Shown: positions 20,651-29,243 of the stretch, piece after piece | How positions within the stretch are numbered: position 1 is the stretch's first letter | How the letters are laid out: every line of letters starts with the position of its first letter | NCBI GenBank assembly: GCA_036403235.1 | Contig: DASWRI010000035.1 | Span: forward strand, 16,908-80,907 | Direction of reading: 5' to 3' | From: JBGTFE01 sp036403235 | GTDB taxonomy: Bacteria > Acidobacteriota > Blastocatellia > Pyrinomonadales > Pyrinomonadaceae | Length of the DNA stretch: 64,000 nt | Notes under the pieces: model-generated | What the model saw: the letters and a program-made list of their open reading frames with translations, nothing else | What the model was told of the DNA's origin: nothing | The model's database searches: none | Made by a program: the position numbers and the translations under genes

Positions 20651-22267
20651 ATGTCAAACAAAAAATATTTTTCCTATGTCCGGGTTTCGACGCAAAGACA
20701 GGGACAGTTCGGAACGTCTTTAACCGAACAAAAAGGAGCAATTGAAAGATACGCTCAAAAGTTTGATTTAACAATCACGAAATATTTTGAAGAACGGGAA
20801 ACCGCCGCCAAACTCGGGCGACCTGTTTTTCTTGAAATGCTCAAAGCCTTAAAAAAAGGCAAAGCAAACGGCGTAATTATCCATAAAATTGACCGGAGCG
20901 CCAGAAATCTGAGGGACTGGGCGGATTTGGGAAGTTTGATCGATTCTGGAATTGAAGTTCATTTCGCTTCCGAAAGTCTCGATTTGAATTCGCGCGGCGG
21001 ACGGCTTTCCGCCGATATTCAAGCGGTCGTAGCCTCGGACTACATCAGAAACTTGCGAGAAGAAACTAAAAAGGGTATTTACGGCAGACTCAAACAAGGA
21101 TTATTCCCGTTTCCGGCGGTTATCGGTTACTTAGACGCAGGTAAAGGAAATCCGAAAAGAATCGATAAAATTCAGGCTCCGCTAATCAAGCAAGCCTTTG
21201 AGCTGTATTCCAGAGGAAATATAGGGTTGATTAGGCTTGCAGATTTAATGTACGAGAAAGGCTTCCGCAACAAAAACGGCAAAAAAGTAACGATAAACGG
21301 ACTTTCAACCATTCTCCACAACCCGTTTTATATCGGAGTTATCAGGATTGAAAAAACGGGCGAGATGTTCGCGGGAAAGCACGAGCCGATTATTTCCAAA
21401 GCCTTATTTGACCAAGTACAGGCCGTTTTTGAAGGCAAAAATATCCCCAAAAGCGTAAAACATTTCTTCGTTTTCAGAAGACAGGTATTTTGCGCTAAAT
21501 GCCGAAATCTGTATATTGCCGAAAAACAAAAAGGTGAGATTTATTACCGTTGCCACACCAGAGGCTGCACCAAAGGTACGGTCAGAGAAGATTTAATAAA
21601 TTCGGAAATCCTTAAATTTCTTAAACCATTAAAACTAAGTAACTTGGAATACCAATTTTTCAAGAGGGAAACATTCAAACAAAGCGAAAACAGCGAAGCG
21701 GAGTTTGAAGTCAATTACAGTCGATTACAGCTCTTGCAAGACCAAACTGCGAACAGGTTATCTAAACTTGCTGATGCTTATGTGGACGGAGTTTTTGATA
21801 AGGAAACCTATATTCAGAAGAAAAATAAACTGCTGCTTGAAGAGCAATCCATTAAAGAAAATTTGTCTAATCTCAAGTCCAATTCCGATGAGGCTGCGAA
21901 AAAACTCGATGCATTTCTCGAACTCATAAATGACGCATATTTAAGCTATAAAACGGGAGGTCCCGAACAAAAACAAGAATTGGTCAAAAACATTTTCTCG
22001 AACTGCGAAATTCACAATAAAAATGTCTTAGTTAAGCCGTATTTACCCTTTCAACTGATAGCTGAAAGACAACCTTTCACCTCTGGTAGCCCTTGTAGGG
22101 AAGCGGCTCGAACTTTTCGATTACTTTTCAAAAAGTTATTCAAATATTTTATTAACATAGACACTTCAAAAAGCGATAATCAATTTTTTAATTATCTCAT
22201 TTCTAAACCAGAGAAAATACGTAGACGCAGTTTTCCCAAGATTAATAATTTAGGATTAGATCCTTAA
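20651..22267 (+). CDS. Large serine recombinase
   Basis: The protein has 538 residues. The resolvase catalytic domain begins YVRVSTQRQ (nucleophile Ser13) and includes KIDRSARNLRDW, with the active-site Arg in DRSAR. A 'recombinase' domain follows (about 150-250, GYLDAGKGNPKRIDKIQAPL). A zinc ribbon comes next (CAKC near 280, CHTRGC near 300), then a coiled-coil region (350-440). This is the layout of integrases that insert or excise elements without host factors. It is a second, independent mobility gene near the left end, followed by motif copy C. Confidence 0.92.
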   Translation: MSNKKYFSYVRVSTQRQGQFGTSLTEQKGAIERYAQKFDLTITKYFEERETAAKLGRPVFLEMLKALKKGKANGVIIHKIDRSARNLRDWADLGSLIDSGIEVHFASESLDLNSRGGRLSADIQAVVASDYIRNLREETKKGIYGRLKQGLFPFPAVIGYLDAGKGNPKRIDKIQAPLIKQAFELYSRGNIGLIRLADLMYEKGFRNKNGKKVTINGLSTILHNPFYIGVIRIEKTGEMFAGKHEPIISKALFDQVQAVFEGKNIPKSVKHFFVFRRQVFCAKCRNLYIAEKQKGEIYYRCHTRGCTKGTVREDLINSEILKFLKPLKLSNLEYQFFKRETFKQSENSEAEFEVNYSRLQLLQDQTANRLSKLADAYVDGVFDKETYIQKKNKLLLEEQSIKENLSNLKSNSDEAAKKLDAFLELINDAYLSYKTGGPEQKQELVKNIFSNCEIHNKNVLVKPYLPFQLIAERQPFTSGSPCREAARTFRLLFKKLFKYFINIDTSKSDNQFFNYLISKPEKIRRRSFPKINNLGLDP

Positions 22268-22340
22268 TTCAAGTTTGTAGTTTTATTTTAGTAACGCATT
22301 TCAAAACCATGATTAGCGTAGCAAGGATAGTGGTTTGAAA

Positions 22341-22370
22341 ATAGCGGGAAAAAGTTGCCGAATAAGGCAA
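22341..22370 (-). repeat. Island motif copy C
   Basis: ATAGCGGGAAAAAGTTGCC, then GAATAA, then GGCAA: the complement of the motif at 19242. It lies 73 bp after the serine recombinase stop and about 70 bp before the coiled-coil gene, and points left. It is the only copy not pointing toward a downstream gene start. Confidence 0.7.
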
Positions 22371-22442
22371 TAGTTAGTAAATAATCCTCTTGACGAATTC
22401 TGCCCGTTTGTTACGATACTAGTACGATTAACTTCTACCTCT

Positions 22443-22802
22443 ATGGAACTTACCAAAGAATATTTTGACCAACAATTAGGAAACCTTGCCAATAAAGAAG
22501 ATTTAGAGCACTTGGCAAGCAAAGAAGACCTTAATATCTTGAAAACTGATGTCAATGATATGAAAACTGATGTGACTGGTTTAAAGACAGATATGCAGTC
22601 AGTAAAAACAGATATTGTTGCTTTACAGGATGATGTGCGCTCAGTAAAATCCACTCTCCAAGAAATAAACCGAACTCTTACCGCTCTTGATAATCGGGAT
22701 AAGGAAGATAGCAACGCCTTTGCCAAAACTTTAGTTAGCCACGATGAGCGCTTACAGATAGTTGAGCAAGACATTAAAAACCTAAAGCTAAAACAAGCGT
22801 AA
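22443..22802 (+). CDS. Small coiled-coil protein
   Basis: This 119-residue protein is made almost entirely of heptad/undecad repeats (ILKTDVNDMKTDV, GLKTDMQSVKTDIV, ALQDDVRSVKS), predicted to form a long parallel coiled coil. Similar short KTDV-repeat proteins occur widely next to mobile genes and are of unknown function. Its stop is 43 bp from the stop of the convergent TIR-like gene. Confidence 0.7.
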   Translation: MELTKEYFDQQLGNLANKEDLEHLASKEDLNILKTDVNDMKTDVTGLKTDMQSVKTDIVALQDDVRSVKSTLQEINRTLTALDNRDKEDSNAFAKTLVSHDERLQIVEQDIKNLKLKQA

Positions 22803-22844
22803 ATATTTCAAATCGTTAAAATGAGCTTAGAATAAGAAATTTAT

Positions 22845-24257
22845 TTACATTAATAAGTTTAGTTCTTTAATATATTTGAAGATTTGTTCGGAGAGATAAT
22901 CGTATCCTGTTAGGCTATCTTCATAAATAATTGTACGAACACCTCGCAAATCAAATGGTATATCTTCTTCTTTTTGTGATACCAGAATAACCTCTTTACC
23001 TAATGTATGTGCCATGCCAAGTTCGTAAAAAACATTCGGGTTTTTATCAGTTAAGTCAGCAATTATAAATTTTGCATCATTTATCTTGTTCCAAATATCA
23101 GACATTATTAAAGTAGGTTTATATATATCATCTGCACGCATACACTTAATATTCGTATGCCGTTGAATAGGTTCCTTAATGTATCTTTTGTATATTTCAG
23201 TAAGTTGCGGGGGCTTAAATGGCATTAGCACGAAACAAAAATCACCATCTGATTTAGGATTAGGTTTACCCCAAAAAGAGTTTATTATTGTAGCTTCATT
23301 TCTGAGTTGATTATAATCAATAACCCTTTTGTCTATTAGTGTTGAAGATATTTGAACCGTAAAAAGAGTAACTTCTCTTGTAAAAAAAGAAAGAAGCGCC
23401 CTTAATACCACAGCAGTAGGATATAATCTACTTCCAACCGAACCGCCAAAAGGAGGCTGGCTTTCCCAATATTTGTTTTCTTTTGCTTTACTAATTAGTC
23501 GGTTAACCGCCTTTTTTACGAATTCTCTTAAGCTTGAGTTTTCCTTTTTATTTAGAAAATCTCTTTCGCAAAGATTATATACAGTAAAACTGTCATCTAC
23601 TATATTTGGATTGAAATACCCTTTATTGTTTCCTTCGTCGGTAAAGTTAGTCTCTAAAAACAATCTGGAAGCATCAAGAATAGTTTCTTTATCTTTAAAT
23701 CTTTCATCATAAATGAGAGCAAGTGCCATGCTGGTCAGGGATGTCCGCCCGTACCAACACTCATCACTGTTCCATTCTTCAATAATCCATTTCAAAACCT
23801 CTTTTTTTGTAAAATCTAAATCAATTATAGGATCTGCAAACTTAAGTAATTTAAGCCAAAAGAAGAATGTAGGATAATCTTTGTGCACACCGATTCGTTT
23901 CCTATATTTCCAAAGATACTCCACATCCTCTTTAACAATTGATGAGTATTTACCGATATTTAACAACGCACCGGAACGATAGAAAAAAGTGAGATTTTTC
24001 TCTTTGTCTAAAGTGACGAGGTAATTAATTGCAGAGGAAATGACTTCGGAGTCAGGCGAAAATCCTACGCCCAACAAAGCCATTACTGTATGTGTGGTGG
24101 TAATAAATTTGTCTAAAGCATCCTGACCACCCCAAGTACCGTCATTATTACGTTGCTGAATCAGCCATCCTACGGAATTTGCTATTAAATCAGCTACAGG
24201 ATGTATTTCCTCATATAAAGCAGTACCGACGGCAAAGTGTCTTTTGGAAGCTCCCAC
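22845..24257 (-). CDS. Alpha/alpha-toroid (prenyltransferase/squalene-oxidase-like) protein with C-terminal TIR-like domain
   Basis: From a GTG at 24257 (GGAGG 9-13 bases upstream) the protein has about 470 residues. The first 300 are helical repeats like squalene-cyclase/prenyltransferase barrels: LIQQRNNDGTWGGQD then TTTHTVMALLGVG, and later TSLTSMALALIYDE. Residues about 335-465 read FCFVLMPFKPPQ, then DIWNKINDAKFIIADLT, NPNVFYELGMAH and GKEVILVSQ. That is the TIR-like / nucleoside deoxyribosyltransferase-like domain common in bacterial conflict proteins. Known: such domains can act on NAD+ or nucleotides. Inferred: the toroid senses or binds and the TIR-like part is the effector. It directly follows the DHH gene (16 bp). 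A TTG at 24284 is an alternative start. Confidence 0.72.
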   Translation of the reverse strand: MGASKRHFAVGTALYEEIHPVADLIANSVGWLIQQRNNDGTWGGQDALDKFITTTHTVMALLGVGFSPDSEVISSAINYLVTLDKEKNLTFFYRSGALLNIGKYSSIVKEDVEYLWKYRKRIGVHKDYPTFFFWLKLLKFADPIIDLDFTKKEVLKWIIEEWNSDECWYGRTSLTSMALALIYDERFKDKETILDASRLFLETNFTDEGNNKGYFNPNIVDDSFTVYNLCERDFLNKKENSSLREFVKKAVNRLISKAKENKYWESQPPFGGSVGSRLYPTAVVLRALLSFFTREVTLFTVQISSTLIDKRVIDYNQLRNEATIINSFWGKPNPKSDGDFCFVLMPFKPPQLTEIYKRYIKEPIQRHTNIKCMRADDIYKPTLIMSDIWNKINDAKFIIADLTDKNPNVFYELGMAHTLGKEVILVSQKEEDIPFDLRGVRTIIYEDSLTGYDYLSEQIFKYIKELNLLM

Positions 24258-24273
24258 CCCTCTTATCCTCCAT

Positions 24274-25458
24274 CTATAAATCAACTAAAATCTCTTGCTC
24301 TAATTTTTCAACGAACGGTTTTAATTCAGCTTCTTTAATTAAAGCACCTGATGCCATTGGATGCCCCCCGTAATTAATTACCTCAATTTGGGAAGCTACT
24401 CGACCCAAAATTGCCGCTAAATTAAGATGCGTGTCGTTACTAGTGCGCAATTCGAATATAATGTTATCTTTGTATTTAATATAAGTAATTATAACCTTTT
24501 CAGGATACGCTCCTCGTAAAATCGATGCTACAGGACCTGAAACCGCGTGAGATGCGTCAACTGGAATAAGGATAATTGGTGAATCCTTTAATTCAACAGC
24601 AATTTTGTCTTTCCATATATCTACATATTCTGAGATATTTTTTGAAATTTGTTTAGAAATTGGCTCAAATCTCTTGGAGAGCTCAAGTCTGAATTGGTTT
24701 ATTGTTTGGATTTTTCCGGTTATTACATCGTCAATTAATTGTAAAGCTTGATTATCTTTTTCCGGCGATGAAAACGCAGCTCTTATAAAGCTGGAGATTT
24801 TAGGTAACGATGTATTTTTGTAGCATTGGCGAACAGAACCTTGAACATCTATTCCGAAAGCATTATGCAATAGTAATTTTGTCTCAGATTCGAAAAAGGA
24901 ATCTACACCTTCAGAGAAGATAGCAAGTAATAATAGCCAGTCGGGAAAATTAAAATCGTTATCTTTAGCTAACCTATAAGCGAAAAGAAAAGTTGGAACT
25001 GGAGTCACACCTTTTTGTAATTTGGCAGGTGTAGGATTAGCAATAATAACTTTCGTATCTACTTTTGCAATGTCTTCATTAATAACATGATGATCGAAAA
25101 TAAATACTTTATCGATAACAGTTTTACTTACAAAATCTAGTGTTGAAAGATGGTTTTCAATAGAAATATCGGTGAAGACACATTTATTTAACCTTTGTTC
25201 GGCAACCCAGTGGCGAAGTGAGGCAAAATCATACTCTTCCGTTCCAATCCAAAAGACTTTTAACATTTTTTCATCGACATGCTTGAGTATTGTCCTTCTG
25301 GTGTAAGCTGCTCCAATTAAACCATCCATATCACCATGGTAGATCAAACCTACTTTATCGGTATTAGTAAGTGTGTTCTCAAATGATTTCCATAAATTAA
25401 CTGCTTCGCTTAAACGTGGGTCGTTAGATGGAGAAAATTTGTAGTTGACACTATGCAT
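24274..25458 (-). CDS. DHH/DHHA1 phosphoesterase family protein
   Basis: The protein has 394 residues. IYHGDMDGLIGA (D43, D45) is the first metal-binding motif. FTDIS near 96 and FDHHV near 122 (the DHH signature) and a C-terminal DHHA1 segment with NYGGHPMASGA follow. The family includes RecJ-type nucleases, NrnA-type nanoRNases and cyclic-dinucleotide phosphodiesterases. The substrate here is not decidable by eye. It is the upstream gene of a tight pair with the toroid-TIR-like gene, so the two very likely act together. Motif copy D lies about 200 bp upstream and points toward this gene. Confidence 0.85.
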   Translation of the reverse strand: MHSVNYKFSPSNDPRLSEAVNLWKSFENTLTNTDKVGLIYHGDMDGLIGAAYTRRTILKHVDEKMLKVFWIGTEEYDFASLRHWVAEQRLNKCVFTDISIENHLSTLDFVSKTVIDKVFIFDHHVINEDIAKVDTKVIIANPTPAKLQKGVTPVPTFLFAYRLAKDNDFNFPDWLLLLAIFSEGVDSFFESETKLLLHNAFGIDVQGSVRQCYKNTSLPKISSFIRAAFSSPEKDNQALQLIDDVITGKIQTINQFRLELSKRFEPISKQISKNISEYVDIWKDKIAVELKDSPIILIPVDASHAVSGPVASILRGAYPEKVIITYIKYKDNIIFELRTSNDTHLNLAAILGRVASQIEVINYGGHPMASGALIKEAELKPFVEKLEQEILVDL

Positions 25459-25659
25459 ATTATTTACATTTTAACAGTAAATTCGTCGTATGAAATAACG
25501 GTAACTGAATAATTTTATGACTTAAATATAACCTATAAATCATTTAAACGGTTATTTTGAGAATTCAGCAAATTATTTTAATGAATATTATTAAACCCAT
25601 AAAGAATCGAACAGAAGCGACGTATATATGGCACTAGTTTCACATTGTTTCAAAAAAGA

Positions 25660-25688
25660 ATAGCGGGAAAATTTGCCAAAAATAGCAA
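25660..25688 (-). repeat. Island motif copy D (degenerate half-site)
   Basis: ATAGCGGGAAAATTTGCC, then AAAAAT, then AGCAA. One base of the GGCAA half is changed and the A-tract is one base shorter. It sits between the J-domain gene and the DHH gene and points toward the DHH start. The gap 25459-25701 shows no gene. Confidence 0.6.
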
Positions 25689-25701
25689 CTATGCAGTCGT
25701 C

Positions 25702-27066
25702 TTAGGGTATTTTTATTTCCTCTTCGTGGTAAAAGCTTTTACCAATAACTTTGCCTTCCTTTCGGACAATCTCTTGATAAGTCGCGGAATCTTCTTTTCC
25801 TGTTTTGGTGTTAATCAGTCTTTGGTATCCAATCGCATCATCTGCAATTAACAATCCATCAGCATAATTCAATTTTGCATACTGCCCGCTTAATTCCTTC
25901 CCGGTTTCCGTATTGAGCAAAATCTGATAATCAGCGATGGTGCTGGCGATAAGGATGTTGCCGTATACTTTGATATTTTTATAATGGCGTGAAAGCTCAC
26001 GACCATTCTCTTTGCTTAAGAGAACTTCGTTGTTAAAAATATCAGTGCCGATAAAAAAGCTGCTTCTTTTTTCTATACTGGAATATCCGTTCGAAACATT
26101 TCGCCCGGTTTCATTGGTTAAGTAATAGTAAAGACCATCTTTTTTTATGGAAAGACCGGACTCGGATTTCCGCTCCCGGTTCTCGGACGGCTGAGAATAT
26201 GCAGGGCGATGTTGATTTTGAGTATCTTTTTTCTCATGGGACGATTTAACTTCATGTTTTCGGTATAACTCGTCTAATTCTTCGCGCGCCTTGCGTAATT
26301 TTTCTTCAATATCTTCTGCTGATTTCTTGTAATTGTAGGATTGTTCTTGATTGGTTTCTCTGGAGCGATAGGCGTGCTTTGCATAACCATTCCCGCCAAA
26401 ATTATCTGTTATTTCTTCTACTATTTCGGATGAAAAAATATTTGCTTTCCTGATACATACAGCCTTGCCGTTTCTATTTTCAATGCGGTCATACCCGCGT
26501 ATATTGACAGATCGCCCGGTCATTATGTCGAGCAGAAATTCGCTGGTGAGCAGTCCGCTGCCGGATTGACCAATCACCAGACCGTCGCGCACCAGTATTT
26601 TATCGTACCCTCTAATCCCAAGTTTTTCCCCAGTCAGCGGGTCGGCTAGATATTCTTTAGTAAATAAACCGCTGCCTTCCCGTACGATATAAATTTTTTC
26701 ATGTTCGGTATCTTCCTTCGCGCCTTTAGAAGAATCGTGAGAATACCTATGTTCTGCATTGTGTCTGCTGCTACTGCGCGGACTGCCTTGGGGTGAACGG
26801 GTATTATGAGTGCGAGGCGCTGTTTTAAATCGATTATCTAAATCATACTTTTTTCTTTTTTCCGAGTCTTTTAATGTAGTGTAAGCTTCTGAAATGTATT
26901 GGAAGATATTTTCATTCCCACCTTTATCTGGATGATGCTCAAGAGATAATTTGCGAAAGGCGTTTTTGATTTCTGTTTCAGAAGCGTTTGTCGAAACTCC
27001 TAATATTTCATAGTAGTTTTTAAGGCTATAATTTTGAAATTCCTCCCGTCCCATTTCTCTGGGCAT
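25702..27066 (-). CDS. J-domain protein with C-terminal beta-repeat region
   Basis: The protein has 454 residues. A J domain (NYYEILGVSTNASETEIKN then LEHHPDKGG, HPD at 45-47) is followed by a His/Ser-rich linker. Five or more repeats follow of the kind LLTSEFLLDIMTGRSVNIRG, LLNTETGKELSGQYAKL and LINTKTGKEDSATYQEI. They look like WG-type or short beta-hairpin repeats, interrupted near residue 240 by a charged coiled coil. J domains recruit Hsp70. No G/F or zinc-finger region of true DnaJ is present, so this is a specialised J protein of unknown client. It stands alone between motif copies D and E. Confidence 0.75.
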   Translation of the reverse strand: MPREMGREEFQNYSLKNYYEILGVSTNASETEIKNAFRKLSLEHHPDKGGNENIFQYISEAYTTLKDSEKRKKYDLDNRFKTAPRTHNTRSPQGSPRSSSRHNAEHRYSHDSSKGAKEDTEHEKIYIVREGSGLFTKEYLADPLTGEKLGIRGYDKILVRDGLVIGQSGSGLLTSEFLLDIMTGRSVNIRGYDRIENRNGKAVCIRKANIFSSEIVEEITDNFGGNGYAKHAYRSRETNQEQSYNYKKSAEDIEEKLRKAREELDELYRKHEVKSSHEKKDTQNQHRPAYSQPSENRERKSESGLSIKKDGLYYYLTNETGRNVSNGYSSIEKRSSFFIGTDIFNNEVLLSKENGRELSRHYKNIKVYGNILIASTIADYQILLNTETGKELSGQYAKLNYADGLLIADDAIGYQRLINTKTGKEDSATYQEIVRKEGKVIGKSFYHEEEIKIP

Positions 27067-27164
27067 GGAAATATTTTAATTATTTGAGTACCTTAATTAT
27101 AACTTATTTTTCTAAGAATCGCATTATAAAATCACCATCTCATAGCATGGGATACTAGTATGTG

Positions 27165-27196
27165 AATAGCAGTGATAATTGCCGTATAGGACAACT
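27165..27196 (-). repeat. Island motif copy E (diverged)
   Basis: AATAGCAGTGATAATTGCC, then GTATAG, then GACAAC. The TTGCC-N6-GNCAA half is kept while GCGGGAAAAA has become GCAGTGATAA. It is about 100 bp upstream of the J-domain gene and points toward it. Confidence 0.5.
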
Positions 27197-27284
27197 ACCA
27201 AATGGTAGGCTTTGTGAAATCCGTCTTTGTCATTTTGTCAGGGGTAGTTTCTGTAAACTGCCTTTGAAAAATAAAAGAACTAAA

Positions 27285-27315
27285 TTGACAATTATAACTT
27301 TCAAGTTATAATTGT
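27285..27315 (+). promoter_or_regulatory. Promoter and overlapping perfect palindromic operator of the toxin-antitoxin-chaperone operon
   Basis: TTGACA (27285-27290) and TATAAT (27307-27312) are 16 bases apart, a consensus sigma-70 promoter. A perfect inverted repeat (ACAATTATAACTT, TC, AAGTTATAATTGT; 27288-27315) covers the spacer and the -10. HTH antitoxins repress their own operons through such sites, so this is a likely operator. Transcription would start near 27319, only a few bases before the GTG start codon. Confidence 0.8.
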
Positions 27316-27323
27316 AATTGTGA

Positions 27324-27689
27324 GTGTATTCCTTGCAAGTTGAACTTTATGAAACGCAGGGAGGACGTTGTCCTTATATCGAGTTTATCAGCTCGCTTCC
27401 GGCTAAGGCGCAGGCGAAGTGCTTGAAGTATGTTGATTTGTTGGAACAGGAAGGCTTAACTCTACCTGCCAACTATATAAAAAAGATTTCCGGCACCGAA
27501 AATTTATGGGAGTTAAGGCCGGAATACGGAGGCAATGAATACAGATTTTTATTTTTTGAATTAAATGAGGAAAAGGTGGTTATCGTTCACGCAATTATAA
27601 AAAAGGACAAAAAATTACGTCCGCGAGATATTCGGCTCGCTCAAGGCCGGATAAAAGATTATATGGAAAGGGAGGGTGAAAATTTATGA
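27324..27689 (+). CDS. higB: HigB/RelE-type toxin (Gp49-like)
   Basis: The protein has 121 residues from a GTG start. YIEFISSLPAKAQAKCLKYV, LPANYIKKISGTENLWELRP and YRFLFFELNEEKVVIVHAI, then KKDKKLRPRDIRLA, are the typical strands and helices of phage-Gp49-like HigB toxins, which cleave mRNA at the ribosome. It overlaps the antitoxin start by 4 bases (ATGA). The start lies so close to the expected transcript 5' end that the mRNA would be leaderless or nearly so. Symbol by family resemblance. Confidence 0.85.
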   Translation: MYSLQVELYETQGGRCPYIEFISSLPAKAQAKCLKYVDLLEQEGLTLPANYIKKISGTENLWELRPEYGGNEYRFLFFELNEEKVVIVHAIIKKDKKLRPRDIRLAQGRIKDYMEREGENL

Positions 27690-28366
27690 AATTGTTTAGA
27701 GATTACTTAAACGAAAAACTTCAAGATAAAAAATTCGCCCTTGAATATGAAAAGGCGAGTGATGAATTGGATTTTGCGCTTTCTTTAATAAGAAGACGCG
27801 AAGAATTAGAATTAACGCAAACCGGCTTAGCTGAATTAACGGGCATAAAACAACCGATGATTGCCCGCATTGAAAAGGGACAGATTCCTACGGTGCCGAC
27901 GCTCCATCGTATTGCAGAGGCGCTTTTGGCACGCATTGTCATTACCGGAACTAAAATTGTTTTGGAAGAGGATATCGCCCCGTCGTATTACGTAAATCCA
28001 GATTTAAGGGCATATGGCGGCGGGTGTGTTCGCGATGAATACATAGCCGGTTCCATTAGCCGTCCCACTGCAGTATTAAGGGGAATTTCAGATATTGATA
28101 TAGTGGCCTGGACATGTCTGAATATTGACGAAACAAATATCCAAGCGCATTTAGATATTTTGGATGAAGCGAAAATTTGGGGAAACTCGAAGCCGTATGC
28201 TTCGGCTTCCCAACCCCAAATTATTATAGAAGTTAAAAACGGAGAGAGCCGCGTATCGAAACCGGCGGTCGTTTGCGAAGCGAAAAACGAAAGTTTCATT
28301 TCGCGAGATTTTGAAACAAAACAAAGGGAGGATGCAGCGAATGCAGAGCTCGCCCTTGCAGCTTGA
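27686..28366 (+). CDS. higA: HigA-type XRE antitoxin with long C-terminal extension
   Basis: The protein has 226 residues. The HTH at about 35-90 reads LIRRREELELTQTGLAELTG and KQPMIARIEKGQIPTVPTL. The remaining 120 residues, containing YVNPDLRAYGGGCVRDEY, a WTCLNIDE segment and an Ala-rich end, have no obvious domain. In toxin-antitoxin-chaperone systems the antitoxin carries a chaperone-addiction tail that the SecB-like chaperone binds. The extension and the SecB-like gene overlapping its 3' end by 26 bases fit that model. The length of the tail is unusual compared with a plain HigA. Confidence 0.82.
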   Translation: MKLFRDYLNEKLQDKKFALEYEKASDELDFALSLIRRREELELTQTGLAELTGIKQPMIARIEKGQIPTVPTLHRIAEALLARIVITGTKIVLEEDIAPSYYVNPDLRAYGGGCVRDEYIAGSISRPTAVLRGISDIDIVAWTCLNIDETNIQAHLDILDEAKIWGNSKPYASASQPQIIIEVKNGESRVSKPAVVCEAKNESFISRDFETKQREDAANAELALAA

Positions 28367-28862
28367 AGATTACTATCTGAAGAAGCTGGAATTTTCTTTA
28401 GTAGATGATTTGGCCGAAAAGCCGGTAAAGAACGAAAATTATGAACCGGTAAAATTTAGCGTTCGCTATGATTCAAAGTCTTTGCAAAAGGACAAGCGAC
28501 GATGGCGATGTGAATTGACCGTCTTATATAAAAATAAAAAGGGGGATAAAGCTCCCTATAATTTTCATGTAACTTTGGTTGGTTTCTTCAGCGTATTTGA
28601 AAAATGGCCGGACGAGCGAATAGACGATTTGGCTAAAGTAAATTGCCCGGCGGTTTTATACTCGGCCGTTCGTGAAATATTGGTAACTGTAACGGGACGC
28701 AATGTTTTTCCAACGATGGTACTGCCTTCCGTAACTTTTATTTCGGAAGCGTTGGAAAAGAAACCGGCGAAAAGAAGTTCGACGGCAAAGTCCGAGAAGA
28801 CTTCAGAACCGGAAAAATCGACCCCGAAAAGGAAAGGAGGTGCTATAAAGAAAAGCAGCTAG
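28341..28862 (+). CDS. SecB-like chaperone of a toxin-antitoxin-chaperone system
   Basis: From the ATG at 28341 (AGGGAGG about 10 bases upstream, inside the antitoxin gene) the protein has 173 residues. QLEDYYLKKLEFSLVDD, KGDKAPYNFHVTLVGFFSVF, CPAVLYSAVREILVTVTGR and FPTMVLPSVTFISE follow the SecB fold in order. A lysine-rich, low-complexity tail of about 40 residues is extra. Known TAC chaperones protect the antitoxin from degradation, and some such systems stop phages. Activity here is inferred from the three-gene layout. Confidence 0.85.
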   Translation: MQSSPLQLEDYYLKKLEFSLVDDLAEKPVKNENYEPVKFSVRYDSKSLQKDKRRWRCELTVLYKNKKGDKAPYNFHVTLVGFFSVFEKWPDERIDDLAKVNCPAVLYSAVREILVTVTGRNVFPTMVLPSVTFISEALEKKPAKRSSTAKSEKTSEPEKSTPKRKGGAIKKSS

Positions 28863-28982
28863 AAACATTATCGGGAAAAATTAAAGGCCGACTGATTGGC
28901 TGATCAACCGACCTAATTCCCCATAATGCAGCGGCGCGGTAAATTGCGAAACTACATTTGGGTCTGTCTTGCTTAACCCATA

Positions 28983-29054
28983 TTAAGTAACGGTGCTTTT
29001 ACAGTCAAATCGAAAGCTGGCTATCGCCAGATTTTTGACCGCGTCGTTACCTAA
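28983..29054. repeat. Nested inverted repeats in the gap after the TAC operon
   Basis: Outer arms TTAAGTAACG (28983-28992) and CGTTACCTAA (29045-29054) enclose GTCAAAT/ATTTTTGAC and a CTGGC-TATC-GCCAG hairpin (29017-29030). The 381-bp gap 28863-29243 holds no gene, so this may be a structured RNA, a recombination site or the remnant of one. Confidence 0.45.
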
Positions 29055-29148
29055 TAAAACTCCGCTTCTTACCGCAACGCTACTGCAAAAAAAAACAAAT
29101 AAAAACTTAATCAATCGAATAACGCCCTTTTTTTAGCGGCGAATACTG

Positions 29149-29188
29149 CACCATAAATAAACGCGAACTCCTGCGAGTTTCGTTTGGT
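29149..29188. repeat. Second hairpin of the same gap
   Basis: CACCA (29149-29153) pairs with TGGTG (29184-29188) around AAACGCGAACTC/GCGAGTTTCGTTT. It lies about 60 bases before the next ribosome site and could be a leader structure or terminator. Confidence 0.35.
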
Positions 29189-29243
29189 GTTATTCCAGCC
29201 GTCAACGAGTTTTAGACATGCGTAAAGCAGAGGAGAAAAAATT

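Noticed and set aside
24257..24284. TTG start at 24284 for the toroid-TIR-like gene, overlapping the DHH gene
   Set aside because: The GTG at 24257 has GGAGG at proper distance, while the TTG has none; the longer form is kept only as an alternative.
28983..29054. The nested inverted repeat as an integron attC site
   Set aside because: The outer arms do not contain the RYYYAAC/GTTRRRY core sequences and no integron integrase is present.
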